From positions 558,001-622,000 of the forward strand of contig CP019326.1 in the NCBI GenBank assembly GCA_001971685.1: a stretch of DNA of 64,000 bases, written 5' to 3'. Origin of the DNA: Halomonas sp. 1513. GTDB lineage: Bacteria > Pseudomonadota > Gammaproteobacteria > Pseudomonadales > Halomonadaceae. The translations under genes were made by a program, and so were the position numbers. The number at the start of each line of letters is the position of its first letter. Position 1 is the stretch's first letter. A model generated the notes under the pieces. It was not told the origin of the DNA. It searched no databases and saw nothing but the letters and a program-made list of their open reading frames with translations. Below are positions 1-8,336 of this stretch, piece by piece.

Positions 1-1
1 T

Positions 2-1264
2 GAGCGCCTCGAGGATGACGCCCGTGTCACCGCGCTGGTCGACGCCGAGGGCAACCCGCTGGCCGCGCTGGAGGCGGGCAGCAAGGGAGTGGTGGTGCTG
101 GATCGTACGCCGTTCTACGGCGAGTCCGGCGGCCAGGTCGGCGACACCGGCTACCTGCACGCCAACGGCGGGCGCTTTCAGGTGACCGACACCCAGAAGC
201 AGGGCGGGCATCATCTGCACCACGGCGTGCTGGTCGACGGCGAGCTGCGCGTGGGCGCCGAGGTGCGGCCCCAGGTCGACGCCGACCTGCGCGGCGCCAC
301 GGTGCGCAACCACTCCGCCACCCACCTGCTGCACAAGGCGCTGCGCATGGTGCTCGGCGATCACGTGCAGCAGAAGGGCTCGCTGGTCAGTGCCGAGCGC
401 CTGCGCTTCGATTTCAGCCACTTCGAAGCGATGACCCCGGCGCAGCTGGCCGAGGTCGAGGCCATCGTCAACGCCCAGATACTCGCCAACGCCGATACCC
501 GCATCGAGCAGATGAGCCTCGACCAGGCCAAGGCCAAGGGTGCGGCGGCGCTGTTCGAGGCCAAGTACGCCGACAACGTCCGCGTCTTGACCATCGGCGC
601 CGACGACTTTTCCATCGAGCTGTGCGGCGGCACCCACGTGGCGCGCAGCGGCGATATCGGCTGCTTCCATATCGTCAGCGAGACCGGCATCGCCTCAGGC
701 GTGCGGCGCATCGAGGCGCTCACCGGCGAGCATGCGCTGGCCTACTTCCAGGTCCAGGAGGCGCGGGTCGCGCGCCTCGGCGAGACCCTCAAGAGCAAGC
801 CGGAGCAGGTCGAGGAGCGGGTCGCCTCGCTGGTCGAGCGCAACCGCAGCCTGGAGAAGGAGCTCGAGCGTCTCAAGGCCAAGCTGGCCAGCGCCGCCGG
901 CAGCGACATGCTCGCCGAGGCCGTGGAGATCGGCGGCGTCAAGCTGCTGGTCAAGCAGCTCGAGGGCGTCTCCGGCAAGGAGCTGCGCGGCGTGCTCGAC
1001 CAGCTCAAGAACAAGCTCGGCTCGGGGGTCGTGGTGCTCGGCGTGGCCGATGAGAGCGCCGCCAAGGTCAGCCTGATCGCCGGGGTCACCGACGACCTCA
1101 CGGCGCGGGTCAAGGCCGGCGAGCTGGTCAACCACGTGGCCGGCCAGGTCGGCGGCAAGGGCGGTGGCCGGCCGGACATGGCCCAGGCCGGTGGCAGCGA
1201 CGCCGCGGCCCTGCCTGGGGCACTCGGCAGCGTGCCGGACTGGCTTGCCGCCAAGCTCGGCTGA
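2..1264 (+). CDS. alaS: Alanyl-tRNA synthetase, C-terminal part (5' end outside window)
   Basis: The reading frame is open to the left edge, so only the last ~420 codons are present. AlaS charges tRNA-Ala in the cytoplasm. The visible part covers the editing domain and the C-terminal DHHA1 domain. The editing-site zinc motif HxxxH appears as HSATH near nt 310-325, and the CxxxH half as CGGTH near nt 620-635. A coiled linker rich in E/K/L follows, then the glycine-rich [14 protein letters not shown] signature near nt 1155-1195, which is typical of AlaS C-terminal ends. lysC follows after 36 nt, an order common in gammaproteobacteria such as Pseudomonas. The catalytic aminoacylation domain is not in the window. 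Confidence 0.97.
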   Translation, partial: ERLEDDARVTALVDAEGNPLAALEAGSKGVVVLDRTPFYGESGGQVGDTGYLHANGGRFQVTDTQKQGGHHLHHGVLVDGELRVGAEVRPQVDADLRGATVRNHSATHLLHKALRMVLGDHVQQKGSLVSAERLRFDFSHFEAMTPAQLAEVEAIVNAQILANADTRIEQMSLDQAKAKGAAALFEAKYADNVRVLTIGADDFSIELCGGTHVARSGDIGCFHIVSETGIASGVRRIEALTGEHALAYFQVQEARVARLGETLKSKPEQVEERVASLVERNRSLEKELERLKAKLASAAGSDMLAEAVEIGGVKLLVKQLEGVSGKELRGVLDQLKNKLGSGVVVLGVADESAAKVSLIAGVTDDLTARVKAGELVNHVAGQVGGKGGGRPDMAQAGGSDAAALPGALGSVPDWLAAKLG

Positions 1265-1300
1265 CAACACACTTTCCACTGACAACCAGGACAATCGCAT

Positions 1301-2551
1301 ATGGCGTTATACGTACAGAAATTCGGTGGCACCTCGGTGGGCTCGGTGGAGCGCATCAAGGCGGTGGCGGAGAAGGTCAAGCGCTTCCGCGACGAGGGTC
1401 ACCAGATCGTGGTGGTGGTGTCGGCGATGAGCGGCGAAACCAACCGTCTGATCGGCCTGGCCAGCGAAATCAACGACGAACCCACGCCGCGCGAAATGGA
1501 CATGCTGGTGTCCACCGGTGAGCAGGTGACCATTTCGCTGCTGGCCATGGCGCTGCACAAGCTGGGCGTGCCGGCGACCTCCTACACTGGTGCCCAGGTC
1601 GGCATTCGCACCGACAGCGCCCATACCAAGGCGCGTATCCAGGGCATCGACACCGATGACATGCGTGAGGATATCGACGCGGGTCAGGTGGTGGTGGTGG
1701 CTGGTTTCCAGGGCGCCGACGACGAGGGCAATATCACTACCCTCGGGCGGGGTGGCTCCGACACCACCGGGGTAGCCCTGGCCGCGGCGCTCAAGGCCGA
1801 CGAGTGCCAGATCTATACCGACGTAGACGGCGTCTATACCACCGACCCGCGGGTCTGCTCCAAGGCCAAGCGGCTCGAGACCATCACCGTCGAGGAGATG
1901 CTCGAGCTGGCCAGCCTCGGCTCCAAGGTGCTGCAGATTCGCGCCGTGGAGTTCGCCGGCAAGTACAACGTCCCGCTGCGCGTGCTGTCCAGTTTCGAGG
2001 ATGGCCCCGGCACCCTGATCGTCGCTGACACAGATGAAGAAGAGGACTCCATGGAAGAACCGCTGATCTCCGGTATCGCCTTCACCGCCAACGAAGCCAA
2101 GCTGACCCTGCTCAACACCCCAGACGTGCCGGGCGTGGCGTCGCGGATTCTCGGCCCGATCGCCGATGCCAATATCGAAGTCGACATGATCGTGCAGAAC
2201 GTGGCGCCGGTGGGTGACTACACCGACTTCACCTTCACCGTAGCCAAGGGCGACTTCAAGCAGACCACGCGTATCATCGAGGAGACCGTGATCCCGGATC
2301 TCGGTGGCGGCGAGCTGCGCGGCGACGACAACATCGCCAAGGTCTCGCTGGTCGGGGTAGGCATGCGCTCCCACGCCGGCGTGGCGTCTAAGATGTTCCG
2401 CGTACTGGCCGATGAGAACATTAATATCCGCATGGTCTCGACCTCGGAGATCAAGATCTCGGTGGTGATCGACGAGAAGCACATGGAACTCGCGGTCAAG
2501 GCGCTGCACAAGGCGTTTGGTCTCGACAAGAGCGATATCGAGAGCGAATAA
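1301..2551 (+). CDS. lysC: Aspartate kinase (monofunctional)
   Basis: Phosphorylates L-aspartate, the first step towards lysine, threonine, methionine and, in halophiles, ectoine. The 416-aa protein starts with the aspartokinase signature KFGGTSVGS (residues ~7-15). An amino-acid kinase domain follows to about residue 250, then two C-terminal ACT domains (from ~265 and ~345) that bind feedback inhibitors. The length matches the short monofunctional class (Pseudomonas/Corynebacterium type) rather than the E. coli bifunctional enzymes. It lies between alaS and csrA. An internal ATG with a ribosome-binding site at 2051 could yield a separate regulatory subunit (listed separately). Confidence 0.96.
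   Translation: MALYVQKFGGTSVGSVERIKAVAEKVKRFRDEGHQIVVVVSAMSGETNRLIGLASEINDEPTPREMDMLVSTGEQVTISLLAMALHKLGVPATSYTGAQVGIRTDSAHTKARIQGIDTDDMREDIDAGQVVVVAGFQGADDEGNITTLGRGGSDTTGVALAAALKADECQIYTDVDGVYTTDPRVCSKAKRLETITVEEMLELASLGSKVLQIRAVEFAGKYNVPLRVLSSFEDGPGTLIVADTDEEEDSMEEPLISGIAFTANEAKLTLLNTPDVPGVASRILGPIADANIEVDMIVQNVAPVGDYTDFTFTVAKGDFKQTTRIIEETVIPDLGGGELRGDDNIAKVSLVGVGMRSHAGVASKMFRVLADENINIRMVSTSEIKISVVIDEKHMELAVKALHKAFGLDKSDIESE
2051..2551 (+). other. Probable internal translation start giving the LysC beta (regulatory) subunit
   Basis: Inside lysC an ATG at 2051 is preceded by the purine-rich stretch GAAGAAGAGGA, a good Shine-Dalgarno sequence 5-10 nt upstream. It would encode a 166-aa protein beginning MEEPLISGIA that holds only the two ACT domains. 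In Bacillus, Corynebacterium and Pseudomonas-type aspartokinases an in-frame internal start at this place makes the beta subunit of an alpha2beta2 enzyme. The start codon and RBS are visible; use in this organism is inferred. Confidence 0.55.
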
Positions 2552-2672
2552 GGAACCCGCTCAAGCGTGATGCGTTCTACGCTTAGGGAGAAAGGAAGCC
2601 GATGCACTCCGCGGTGCTTTCATTCAACGCCAATTTCGCGTGTCATGGCGGCGTATGAATTTTGTACCGAGT

Positions 2673-2701
2673 TTGGCCTAGCGTGACGAATGGCGCATAA
2701 T
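2673..2701 (+). promoter_or_regulatory. Candidate sigma-70 promoter of csrA
   Basis: TTGGCC (2673-2678) and CATAAT (2696-2701) are separated by 17 nt and lie ~65 nt upstream of the csrA start. The -10 fits well and the -35 is moderate. The 214-nt gap from lysC also holds a small inverted repeat (AAGCGT/ACGCTT near 2563-2583) that could end the lysC transcript. Assignment is by eye only. Confidence 0.4.
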
Positions 2702-2765
2702 CTGTCAGCGCTTGGCGACAGGCGTAGTGCATCCCGTAGCCGTAAGTCTGAGAAGGAGATCAGTC

Positions 2766-2963
2766 ATGCTCATCCTAACCCGCCGTGTCGGCGAGACCCT
2801 GATGATCGGTGATGACATCACCGTGACGGTACTCGGGGTCAAGGGTAACCAGGTTCGCATCGGGGTTAATGCGCCCAAGGATGTGGCCGTGCACCGTGAA
2901 GAGATTTATCAGCGCATCCAGCGTGAAAAATCCGACGGCAGCGACGGTGAGTCTCAGGCCTGA
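2766..2963 (+). CDS. csrA: Carbon storage regulator CsrA/RsmA
   Basis: A 65-aa RNA-binding dimer that controls translation and stability of mRNAs with GGA motifs near the ribosome-binding site. The start [10 protein letters not shown], the central [20 protein letters not shown] and the segment with [12 protein letters not shown] are the canonical CsrA core. L4 and R44-equivalent residues used for RNA contact are retained. The ATG at 2766 is chosen because GAAGGAGA lies just upstream; an in-frame ATG at 2712 would add 18 residues not found in CsrA. The gene sits between lysC and tRNA-Ser/tRNA-Arg, as in Pseudomonas. A possible titrating RNA is described at 49752-50114. Confidence 0.97.
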   Translation: MLILTRRVGETLMIGDDITVTVLGVKGNQVRIGVNAPKDVAVHREEIYQRIQREKSDGSDGESQA

Positions 2964-3003
2964 CGCACGACCTGACGGTCGGGGTTGTCAGGCGCACGCT
3001 CGG

Positions 3004-3033
3004 GCCGGCAGAGTCTCGCACTTTGCCGGCTTT
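3004..3033 (+). terminator. Probable csrA terminator
   Basis: GCCGGCA (3004-3010) pairs with TGCCGGC (3024-3030) and is followed by only three T residues. It lies 40 nt after the csrA stop. The stem is strong but the U-tract is short, so it may be a weak terminator or a 3'-protecting hairpin. Confidence 0.45.
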
Positions 3034-3136
3034 CGCGCGTTTGTGCTGCGCTCATCAGGTGTGTAAGAGCGTTTGCAAGGTGTCCTGGCGGAGCGGCTTG
3101 GCGAGGCCGCCAGAGCAAGAAAATTTCGGCGGGCAT

Positions 3137-3165
3137 TGGACAATGGCCTTCGGAAACGGTAACAT
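3137..3165 (+). promoter_or_regulatory. Candidate sigma-70 promoter of the tRNA cluster
   Basis: TGGACA (3137-3142), 17 nt, TAACAT (3160-3165), ending 17 nt before the mature tRNA-Ser 5' end. Both hexamers match the consensus at most positions, and the distance suits a stable-RNA promoter. Confidence 0.5.
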
Positions 3166-3182
3166 ACGCGCCGTGTTGATGA

Positions 3183-3277
<95 letters not shown>

Positions 3278-3339
3278 TACGCCGTGTAAGCACAGCGTTA
3301 TGCCATCGACACACGTATGCACAGCATGCACTGGAAGTT

Positions 3340-3416
3340 GCGCCCGTAGCTCAGCTGGATAGAGTACCTGACTACGAATCAGGGGGTCGGAGGTTCGAAT
3401 CCTCCCGGGCGCGCCA
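3340..3416 (+). tRNA. tRNA-Arg(ACG), copy 1
   Basis: 77 nt. Acceptor GCGCCCG/CGGGCGC, discriminator G, encoded CCA (3414-3416). The anticodon loop CTACGAA gives ACG, wobble-edited to ICG, reading CGU/CGC/CGA. T-arm GGTTCGAATCC. The sequence is identical to the copy 79 nt downstream. Confidence 0.97.
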
Positions 3417-3495
3417 GCTTCCCCACGATACGCCGTATCAATGCGATACCCCATGACGTTCGTGGCAGTACGTCATCTGTCGATATGACAGCTAC

Positions 3496-3572
3496 GCGCC
3501 CGTAGCTCAGCTGGATAGAGTACCTGACTACGAATCAGGGGGTCGGAGGTTCGAATCCTCCCGGGCGCGCCA
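3496..3572 (+). tRNA. tRNA-Arg(ACG), copy 2
   Basis: Identical over all 77 nt to the tRNA-Arg at 3340-3416, with the same encoded CCA end (3570-3572). The spacer differs and holds small inverted repeats, so only the tRNA itself is duplicated. It is the last gene of a Ser-Arg-Arg tRNA transcript ended by the hairpin at 3581. Confidence 0.97.
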
Positions 3573-3580
3573 CTTTTCGA

Positions 3581-3617
3581 CCCGTCCTCGTTCAATGAGG
3601 GCGGGTTTTGTGTTTTT
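3581..3617 (+). terminator. Rho-independent terminator of the tRNA cluster
   Basis: CCCGTCCTC pairs with GAGGGCGGG (one G-U pair) over a 6-nt loop, then TTTTGTGTTTTT. It starts 8 nt after the last tRNA. It may also serve the convergent dusC gene, whose stop is at 3629. Confidence 0.85.
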
Positions 3618-3628
3618 GCACGATCGTG

Positions 3629-4684
3629 TCAGGCGTCCTCGCAGCTTGCGAGCGACGCCTTCTTTTTGCCCGGCGGATGGCCGGGTGTCTCGCTCAGCAA
3701 GCCTGCCAGCAGCGCATCGAGATCGGTGATGCGCTTGAGCGTCGCAAAGCGGCGTGCCGCTTCGGCGTCGCGGCCGCGCATCTGATTGAGCCACTGCTTG
3801 AGCAGCGACACCACGACCCGCGCGGGAAGTGTGCTACGCTGCAATGCGGCATAGTCGCTCAGCATGGCGGCACGGCTCGCCCAGTGGGTCTCGGGCAGGC
3901 GCATGCCGGTTGCCTGCCAGTGGCGAATGCGTGCCGCCAGCCACGGGTCGGCCAGGGCGCCGCGACCGAGCATCACGTCGTCGCAGCCGGACAGCGTGCG
4001 CGCCTGCCAGTAGTCTTCGAGGCACCAGATGTCGCCGTTGGCCACCACCGGAATGGCCAGGTGGCGGCGAATGCGGCCGATCCACTCCCAGTGGGCCGGC
4101 GGCCGGTAGCCCTCGTTGCGGGTGCGGGCGTGGACCACCAGCTGCGCCGCGCCGCCCTGTTCGGTGGCGCGAGCGCAGTCGAGTGCCAGGCGGCGGTCGG
4201 CAAAGCCCAGGCGAACCTTGGCGGTGACCGGCACCCGGCCTGCCGAGGCGCGATGCACGGCGGCGACCGCCCGCTCGACCCGCTGTGGGTCGCGTAGCAG
4301 CGAGGCGCCGCCGTCGTGACGATTGACCAGCTTGGCCGGGCAGCCGAAGTTGAGATCCAGGCTGGTAACGCCAAGGCGGATCGCCTGCTCGGCGTTGGCG
4401 GCCAGCGCCTCGGGGTCCGAGCCGAGCAGCTGCAGGTGCACCGCGACGCCGCTGGGCGTGGCCATCGGCTCGCCCTGGGCATGCCGGGCCAGCTCCGGGC
4501 AGTGCTTGAGGAACACCCGTGGCGGCAGGCGCGTATCGACCACGCGCACGAACTCGGTGACCGTCCAGTCGAAGCCGGGGCGGGCGGTGAGCAACGCACG
4601 GGTGTGCGCATCGATCACGCCCTCCATGGGCGCTAGGCCGATGCGGCCCTTATGTAGTAAATTAACAACGTGCGGCTCAACCAT
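3629..4684 (-). CDS. dusC: tRNA-dihydrouridine(16) synthase DusC
   Basis: Flavoenzyme of 351 aa that reduces uridine to dihydrouridine in the tRNA D-loop. The FMN TIM barrel begins with LAPMEGV (residues 17-23). The segment TEFVRVVD (~43-50) resembles the E. coli DusC equivalent ITEFVRVVD and separates it from DusA/DusB. The catalytic cysteine is in NFGCPAK (C115), and ANGDIW plus GRGALADPW near 215-250 bind FMN. The protein is ~35 residues longer than E. coli DusC, mostly as a basic C-terminal tail (GKKKASLASCEDA). The gene is convergent with the tRNA cluster and divergent from oadGAB. Confidence 0.93.
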   Translation of the reverse strand: MVEPHVVNLLHKGRIGLAPMEGVIDAHTRALLTARPGFDWTVTEFVRVVDTRLPPRVFLKHCPELARHAQGEPMATPSGVAVHLQLLGSDPEALAANAEQAIRLGVTSLDLNFGCPAKLVNRHDGGASLLRDPQRVERAVAAVHRASAGRVPVTAKVRLGFADRRLALDCARATEQGGAAQLVVHARTRNEGYRPPAHWEWIGRIRRHLAIPVVANGDIWCLEDYWQARTLSGCDDVMLGRGALADPWLAARIRHWQATGMRLPETHWASRAAMLSDYAALQRSTLPARVVVSLLKQWLNQMRGRDAEAARRFATLKRITDLDALLAGLLSETPGHPPGKKKASLASCEDA

Positions 4685-4785
4685 GGTGTCATTGCAATAT
4701 CGTGGAATTCAGGCAGGTTATTGTACCAGCCAAGATGCGCCGCCACGGACCTCAATGTGCCGCGCAAGAGCAAGGGGATTTTGAC

Positions 4786-5037
4786 ATGCTGGACACCCAA
4801 CTGATGCAAGAGGGCCTCGCCCTGATGGCCTTCGGCATGGGCTTCGTGTTCGTCTTCCTGACCGTGCTGGTACTGTCGACCACCATCATGTCACTGCTGG
4901 TCAGGCGCCTGGCGCCGGCGCCCGCCGCCGAGGCACCGCCGCGGCCCGCGGCTCCGTCAGGCGCCGGCGACAGCGAAGAACTGATGGTGGTGATGAGCGC
5001 CGCCCTGCACCGTTACCGTCAGCGTCATCGCCGCTGA
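4786..5037 (+). CDS. oadG: Oxaloacetate decarboxylase Na+ pump, gamma subunit
   Basis: Small membrane anchor (83 aa) that joins the alpha and beta subunits of the biotin-dependent Na+ pump. One transmembrane helix spans about residues 12-38, followed by a Pro/Ala-rich linker and a basic C-terminus (HRYRQRHRR). The histidines there resemble the metal-binding tail of OadG. The start at 4786 follows AAGGGGA; an upstream in-frame ATG at 4702 would place 28 polar residues before the helix. First gene of oadGAB, in the usual gamma-alpha-beta order. Confidence 0.88.
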   Translation: MLDTQLMQEGLALMAFGMGFVFVFLTVLVLSTTIMSLLVRRLAPAPAAEAPPRPAAPSGAGDSEELMVVMSAALHRYRQRHRR

Positions 5038-5089
5038 GCGATGGCGTCGGCCAGCCAAGATACGATTTCAGCTACAAGGATAAGGTCAC

Positions 5090-6931
5090 ATGAGTGAGAG
5101 CCAACGCCCGCTGGGCATCACCGATGTGGTGCTGCGCGACGCTCACCAGTCGCTGTTCGCCACCCGCATGCGCCTCGATGACATGCTACCGATCGCTGCC
5201 AAGCTCGACGAGGTCGGCTTCTGGTCAGTGGAGTCCTGGGGTGGTGCCACCTTCGACGCCTGCATCCGCTATCTTGGCGAAGACCCCTGGGCCCGCATCC
5301 GCGCCCTCAAGGAGGCGATGCCCAACACCCGCCAGCAGATGCTGCTGCGCGCCCAGAACCTGCTCGGCTACCGCCACTACGCCGATGACGTGGTCGACAA
5401 GTTCGTCGAGCGTGCTCGCACCAACGGCGTCGATGTGTTCCGCGTCTTCGATGCCATGAACGACCCGCGCAACCTGGAGCGGGCGATCAAGGCGGTACGC
5501 GACGTCGAGGGCCACGCCCAGGGCACCATCTCCTATACCGTCAGCCCGGTGCACACCATCGAGGGCTGGGTCGAGCTCTCCCAGCAGATCGAAGCGATGG
5601 GCGCCGACTCCCTGGCGATCAAGGACATGGCCGGGCTGCTCACCCCCTATACCGCCTTCGACCTGGTCTCGCGCTTGAAGAAGGCGCTCAAGATTCCGGT
5701 GCACATGCAGTGCCATGCCACCACCGGCATGTCCACGGCGACCGCGCTCAAGGCCGTCGAAGCGGGCATCGACAACGTCGACACCGCGATCTCGTCGATG
5801 TCGATGACCTACGGCCACAGCCCCACCGAGTCGGTGGTGGCGATCCTCGCCGGCACCGAGCGCGACACCGGCCTCGACCTCGAGCTGCTCGAGGAGATCG
5901 CCGCCTACTTCCGCGAGGTGCGCAAGAAGTACGCCGCCTTCGAGGGCTCGCTCAAGGGCATCGACTCGCGGATCCTGGTGGCCCAGGTGCCCGGCGGCAT
6001 GCTCACCAACATGGAAGGCCAGCTCAAGGAGCAGGGCGCCGGCGACAAGCTCGACGACGTGCTTTCCGAGATCCCCAAGGTACGCGAGGACCTCGGCTTC
6101 ATCCCGCTGGTCACGCCCACCTCGCAGATCGTCGGCACCCAGGCGGTGATGAACGTGATGATGGGCGAGCGCTACAAGTCGATCTCCAAGGAGGTCCAGG
6201 CGCTGCTCAAGGGCGAGTACGGCGCCGCCCCTGCGCCCTACAACACCGAGCTGCAGGAGCGCGTGCTGAAGGGCGAGGCGCCGATCACCTGCCGGCCGGC
6301 CGACCTGCTCGAGCCGGAGATGGATCGCCTGCGCGACGAGCTCAAGGCCAAGGCCAAGGACGAAGGCATCCGCCTCGAACAGGGCGAGCGTGAGATCGAC
6401 GACGTCCTGACCTATGCGCTGTTCCCGCAGATCGGCCTCAAGTTCCTCAAGAACCGCGACAACCCGGATGCCTTCGAGCCGGTACCCCAGGCGCCGGACG
6501 CCGCGGCGGCCAATCTTCCGGCGACGACCCAGAAAGGCGGGGCGGTGGCAAAGCCAGCCGACACTCAGGCCGCTGCCGGCCCCGAGACCTACACCATCAC
6601 CGTCAACGGCAAGCAGTACGTGGTCGAGGTCGCCGAGGGTGGCGAGATCGGCCAGGTGCAGGAGGGCGGAGCCGCGCCTCAGCCCGCCGCGACCCCCGCC
6701 GCCAGTGCCCCGGCCGCCAGCGGCGAGTCGATCACCGCCCCGCTGGCCGGCAATATCTTCAAGGTCAACGTCAAGGCCGGGGACAGCGTTGCCGAAGGTG
6801 ACGTGGTGATCATCCTCGAAGCCATGAAGATGGAGACCGAAGTGCGTGCGGCCAGTGCCGGCACGGTGTCCGAGGTCAAGGTCAAAGAAGGCGACAGCGT
6901 ATCGGTAGGCGATACGTTGATCGTGCTCTAA
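5090..6931 (+). CDS. oadA: Oxaloacetate decarboxylase, alpha subunit (biotin carrier)
   Basis: Cytoplasmic carboxyltransferase that moves CO2 from oxaloacetate to biotin, giving pyruvate. The 613-aa protein has an N-terminal HMGL-like TIM barrel starting with VVLRDAHQS (RDAHQS at ~16-21) and containing the metal-site segment [10 protein letters not shown] near residues 203-212. A PYC/OADA domain follows to ~470, then an Ala/Pro linker. The C-terminal biotinyl domain carries EAMKMET with biotinylated K580, 33 residues from the end, as usual. RBS AAGGATAAGGT. It is translated between oadG and oadB in the same operon. Confidence 0.96.
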   Translation: MSESQRPLGITDVVLRDAHQSLFATRMRLDDMLPIAAKLDEVGFWSVESWGGATFDACIRYLGEDPWARIRALKEAMPNTRQQMLLRAQNLLGYRHYADDVVDKFVERARTNGVDVFRVFDAMNDPRNLERAIKAVRDVEGHAQGTISYTVSPVHTIEGWVELSQQIEAMGADSLAIKDMAGLLTPYTAFDLVSRLKKALKIPVHMQCHATTGMSTATALKAVEAGIDNVDTAISSMSMTYGHSPTESVVAILAGTERDTGLDLELLEEIAAYFREVRKKYAAFEGSLKGIDSRILVAQVPGGMLTNMEGQLKEQGAGDKLDDVLSEIPKVREDLGFIPLVTPTSQIVGTQAVMNVMMGERYKSISKEVQALLKGEYGAAPAPYNTELQERVLKGEAPITCRPADLLEPEMDRLRDELKAKAKDEGIRLEQGEREIDDVLTYALFPQIGLKFLKNRDNPDAFEPVPQAPDAAAANLPATTQKGGAVAKPADTQAAAGPETYTITVNGKQYVVEVAEGGEIGQVQEGGAAPQPAATPAASAPAASGESITAPLAGNIFKVNVKAGDSVAEGDVVIILEAMKMETEVRAASAGTVSEVKVKEGDSVSVGDTLIVL

Positions 6932-6940
6932 GGGCGACGC

Positions 6941-8263
6941 ATGGATAACCTGTTGACGCTTTGGTACGGCTCGGGGCTGTACAACCTGCAATTCGGCCAG
7001 CTGGCGATGATCCTGATCGGCCTGGGCCTGCTCTATCTTGCCATCCACAAGAAGTTCGAGCCGCTGCTGCTGGTACCGATCGGCTTTGGCGGCATTCTCG
7101 CCAATATCCCCGAGGCGGGGCTGGCACTGTCGGCGCTGGATCAGGCCATCGAGGTGGCCAGTCCGGCTGTGCTGCAGCAGATGGCCGCGGCCATGCAACT
7201 GACCCTCGACCCGCTGGTCGGCCCCGAGGCGTGGCGCGAGGTTCTCTACGCCGAGGCCCGCGATGACATCGGGCCGGAGCAGCTGCGCGCCGCCGAGGAC
7301 GTGGCCCGCGGGGTCGGCTACAGCAACGGCATGCTCTACACCTTCTACCAGGTGGCGATCGCCTCCGGCATCGCGCCGCTGGTGATCTTCATGGGCGTCG
7401 GGGCAATGACCGACTTCGGTCCGCTGCTGGCCAACCCGCGCACCCTGTTCCTGGGCGCCGCGGCGCAGTTCGGCATCTTCGCCACGGTGCTCGGCGCGGT
7501 GGGGCTCTCGGCGCTAGGGGTGATGGACTTCTCGCTCAACCAGGCCGCCGCCATCGGCATCATCGGCGGTGCCGACGGGCCGACTTCGATCTATGTATCG
7601 AGCATCCTGGCGCCTGAGCTGCTGGGGGCGATCGCCGTGGCCGCCTACGCCTACATGGCGCTGGTGCCGCTGATCCAGCCGCCGATCATGCGTGCGCTGA
7701 CCACCAAGCGTGAGCGCCAGATCACCATGACTCAGCTGCGTCCGGTGTCGAAGCTCGAGAAGATCGTCTTCCCGCTGGTGCTGCTGATGCTGGTGGCGCT
7801 GTTCCTGCCCGACGCCGCGCCGCTGCTGGGGATGTTCTGCTTCGGCAACCTGATGCGCGAGTGCGGCGTGGTCGAGCGGCTCTCGGATACCGCCCAGAAC
7901 GCGCTGATCAATATCGTCACCATCTTCCTCGGCCTGGCGGTGGGCTCACAGCTCGTCGCCAACCAGTTCCTGGCACTCGAGACGCTGGGGATCATGGGGC
8001 TGGGCATCGTCGCCTTCGCCATCGGCACCGGGGCCGGCATCATGATGGCCAAGCTGATGAACGCCATGAGCAAGATGCCGATCAACCCGCTGATCGGCGC
8101 CGCCGGCGTCTCGGCGGTGCCCATGGCGGCGCGGGTGGCCAACAAGGTGGGGCTGGAGTCCAACCCCCACAACTTCCTGCTGATGCACGCCATGGGGCCC
8201 AACGTGGCCGGGGTGATCGGCTCGGCAGTGGCCGCCGGGGTGATGATCAAGTACCTGGGCTAG
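6941..8263 (+). CDS. oadB: Oxaloacetate decarboxylase, beta subunit (Na+-translocating)
   Basis: Integral membrane protein of 440 aa that decarboxylates carboxybiotin and exports Na+. The hallmark [13 protein letters not shown] (~residues 207-219), with the Na+-site aspartate, is intact, and the [14 protein letters not shown] segment near 385 matches the second conserved region. Multiple hydrophobic helices run through the protein. It starts 10 nt after oadA. In a halophile the pump would convert oxaloacetate decarboxylation into sodium motive force. The neighbouring dicarboxylate/tricarboxylate uptake genes make this biochemically coherent, although they are convergent and not co-transcribed. 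Confidence 0.96.
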   Translation: MDNLLTLWYGSGLYNLQFGQLAMILIGLGLLYLAIHKKFEPLLLVPIGFGGILANIPEAGLALSALDQAIEVASPAVLQQMAAAMQLTLDPLVGPEAWREVLYAEARDDIGPEQLRAAEDVARGVGYSNGMLYTFYQVAIASGIAPLVIFMGVGAMTDFGPLLANPRTLFLGAAAQFGIFATVLGAVGLSALGVMDFSLNQAAAIGIIGGADGPTSIYVSSILAPELLGAIAVAAYAYMALVPLIQPPIMRALTTKRERQITMTQLRPVSKLEKIVFPLVLLMLVALFLPDAAPLLGMFCFGNLMRECGVVERLSDTAQNALINIVTIFLGLAVGSQLVANQFLALETLGIMGLGIVAFAIGTGAGIMMAKLMNAMSKMPINPLIGAAGVSAVPMAARVANKVGLESNPHNFLLMHAMGPNVAGVIGSAVAAGVMIKYLG

Positions 8264-8279
8264 TACGTTTGCAACCGAC

Positions 8280-8307
8280 AAGAAGGGGGCCTGATGGCCC
8301 CCTTCTT
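8280..8307. terminator. Bidirectional terminator between oadB and tctA
   Basis: A perfect 12-bp stem, AAGAAGGGGGCC / GGCCCCCTTCTT, with loop TGAT. The arms carry A and T runs suitable for termination in both directions. It separates oadGAB (+) from the 9-kb transporter operon (-) that ends at 8337. Confidence 0.85.
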
Positions 8308-8336
8308 GCGTTACGCACCAGGGTAAGCTTGGCGGG

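Noticed and set aside
3417-3495. Inverted repeats between the two tRNA-Arg genes as a regulatory element
   Set aside because: Short imperfect hairpins in a tRNA spacer are expected processing signals, and nothing ties them to another function.
5225-7198. Long open frame of 657 codons on the minus strand across oadA
   Set aside because: It is the mirror of a strongly GC3-biased coding sequence. Its translation is low-complexity (H, R, G, V rich) and matches nothing, and oadA on the other strand is certain. Many similar long antisense frames in this window were dropped for the same reason.
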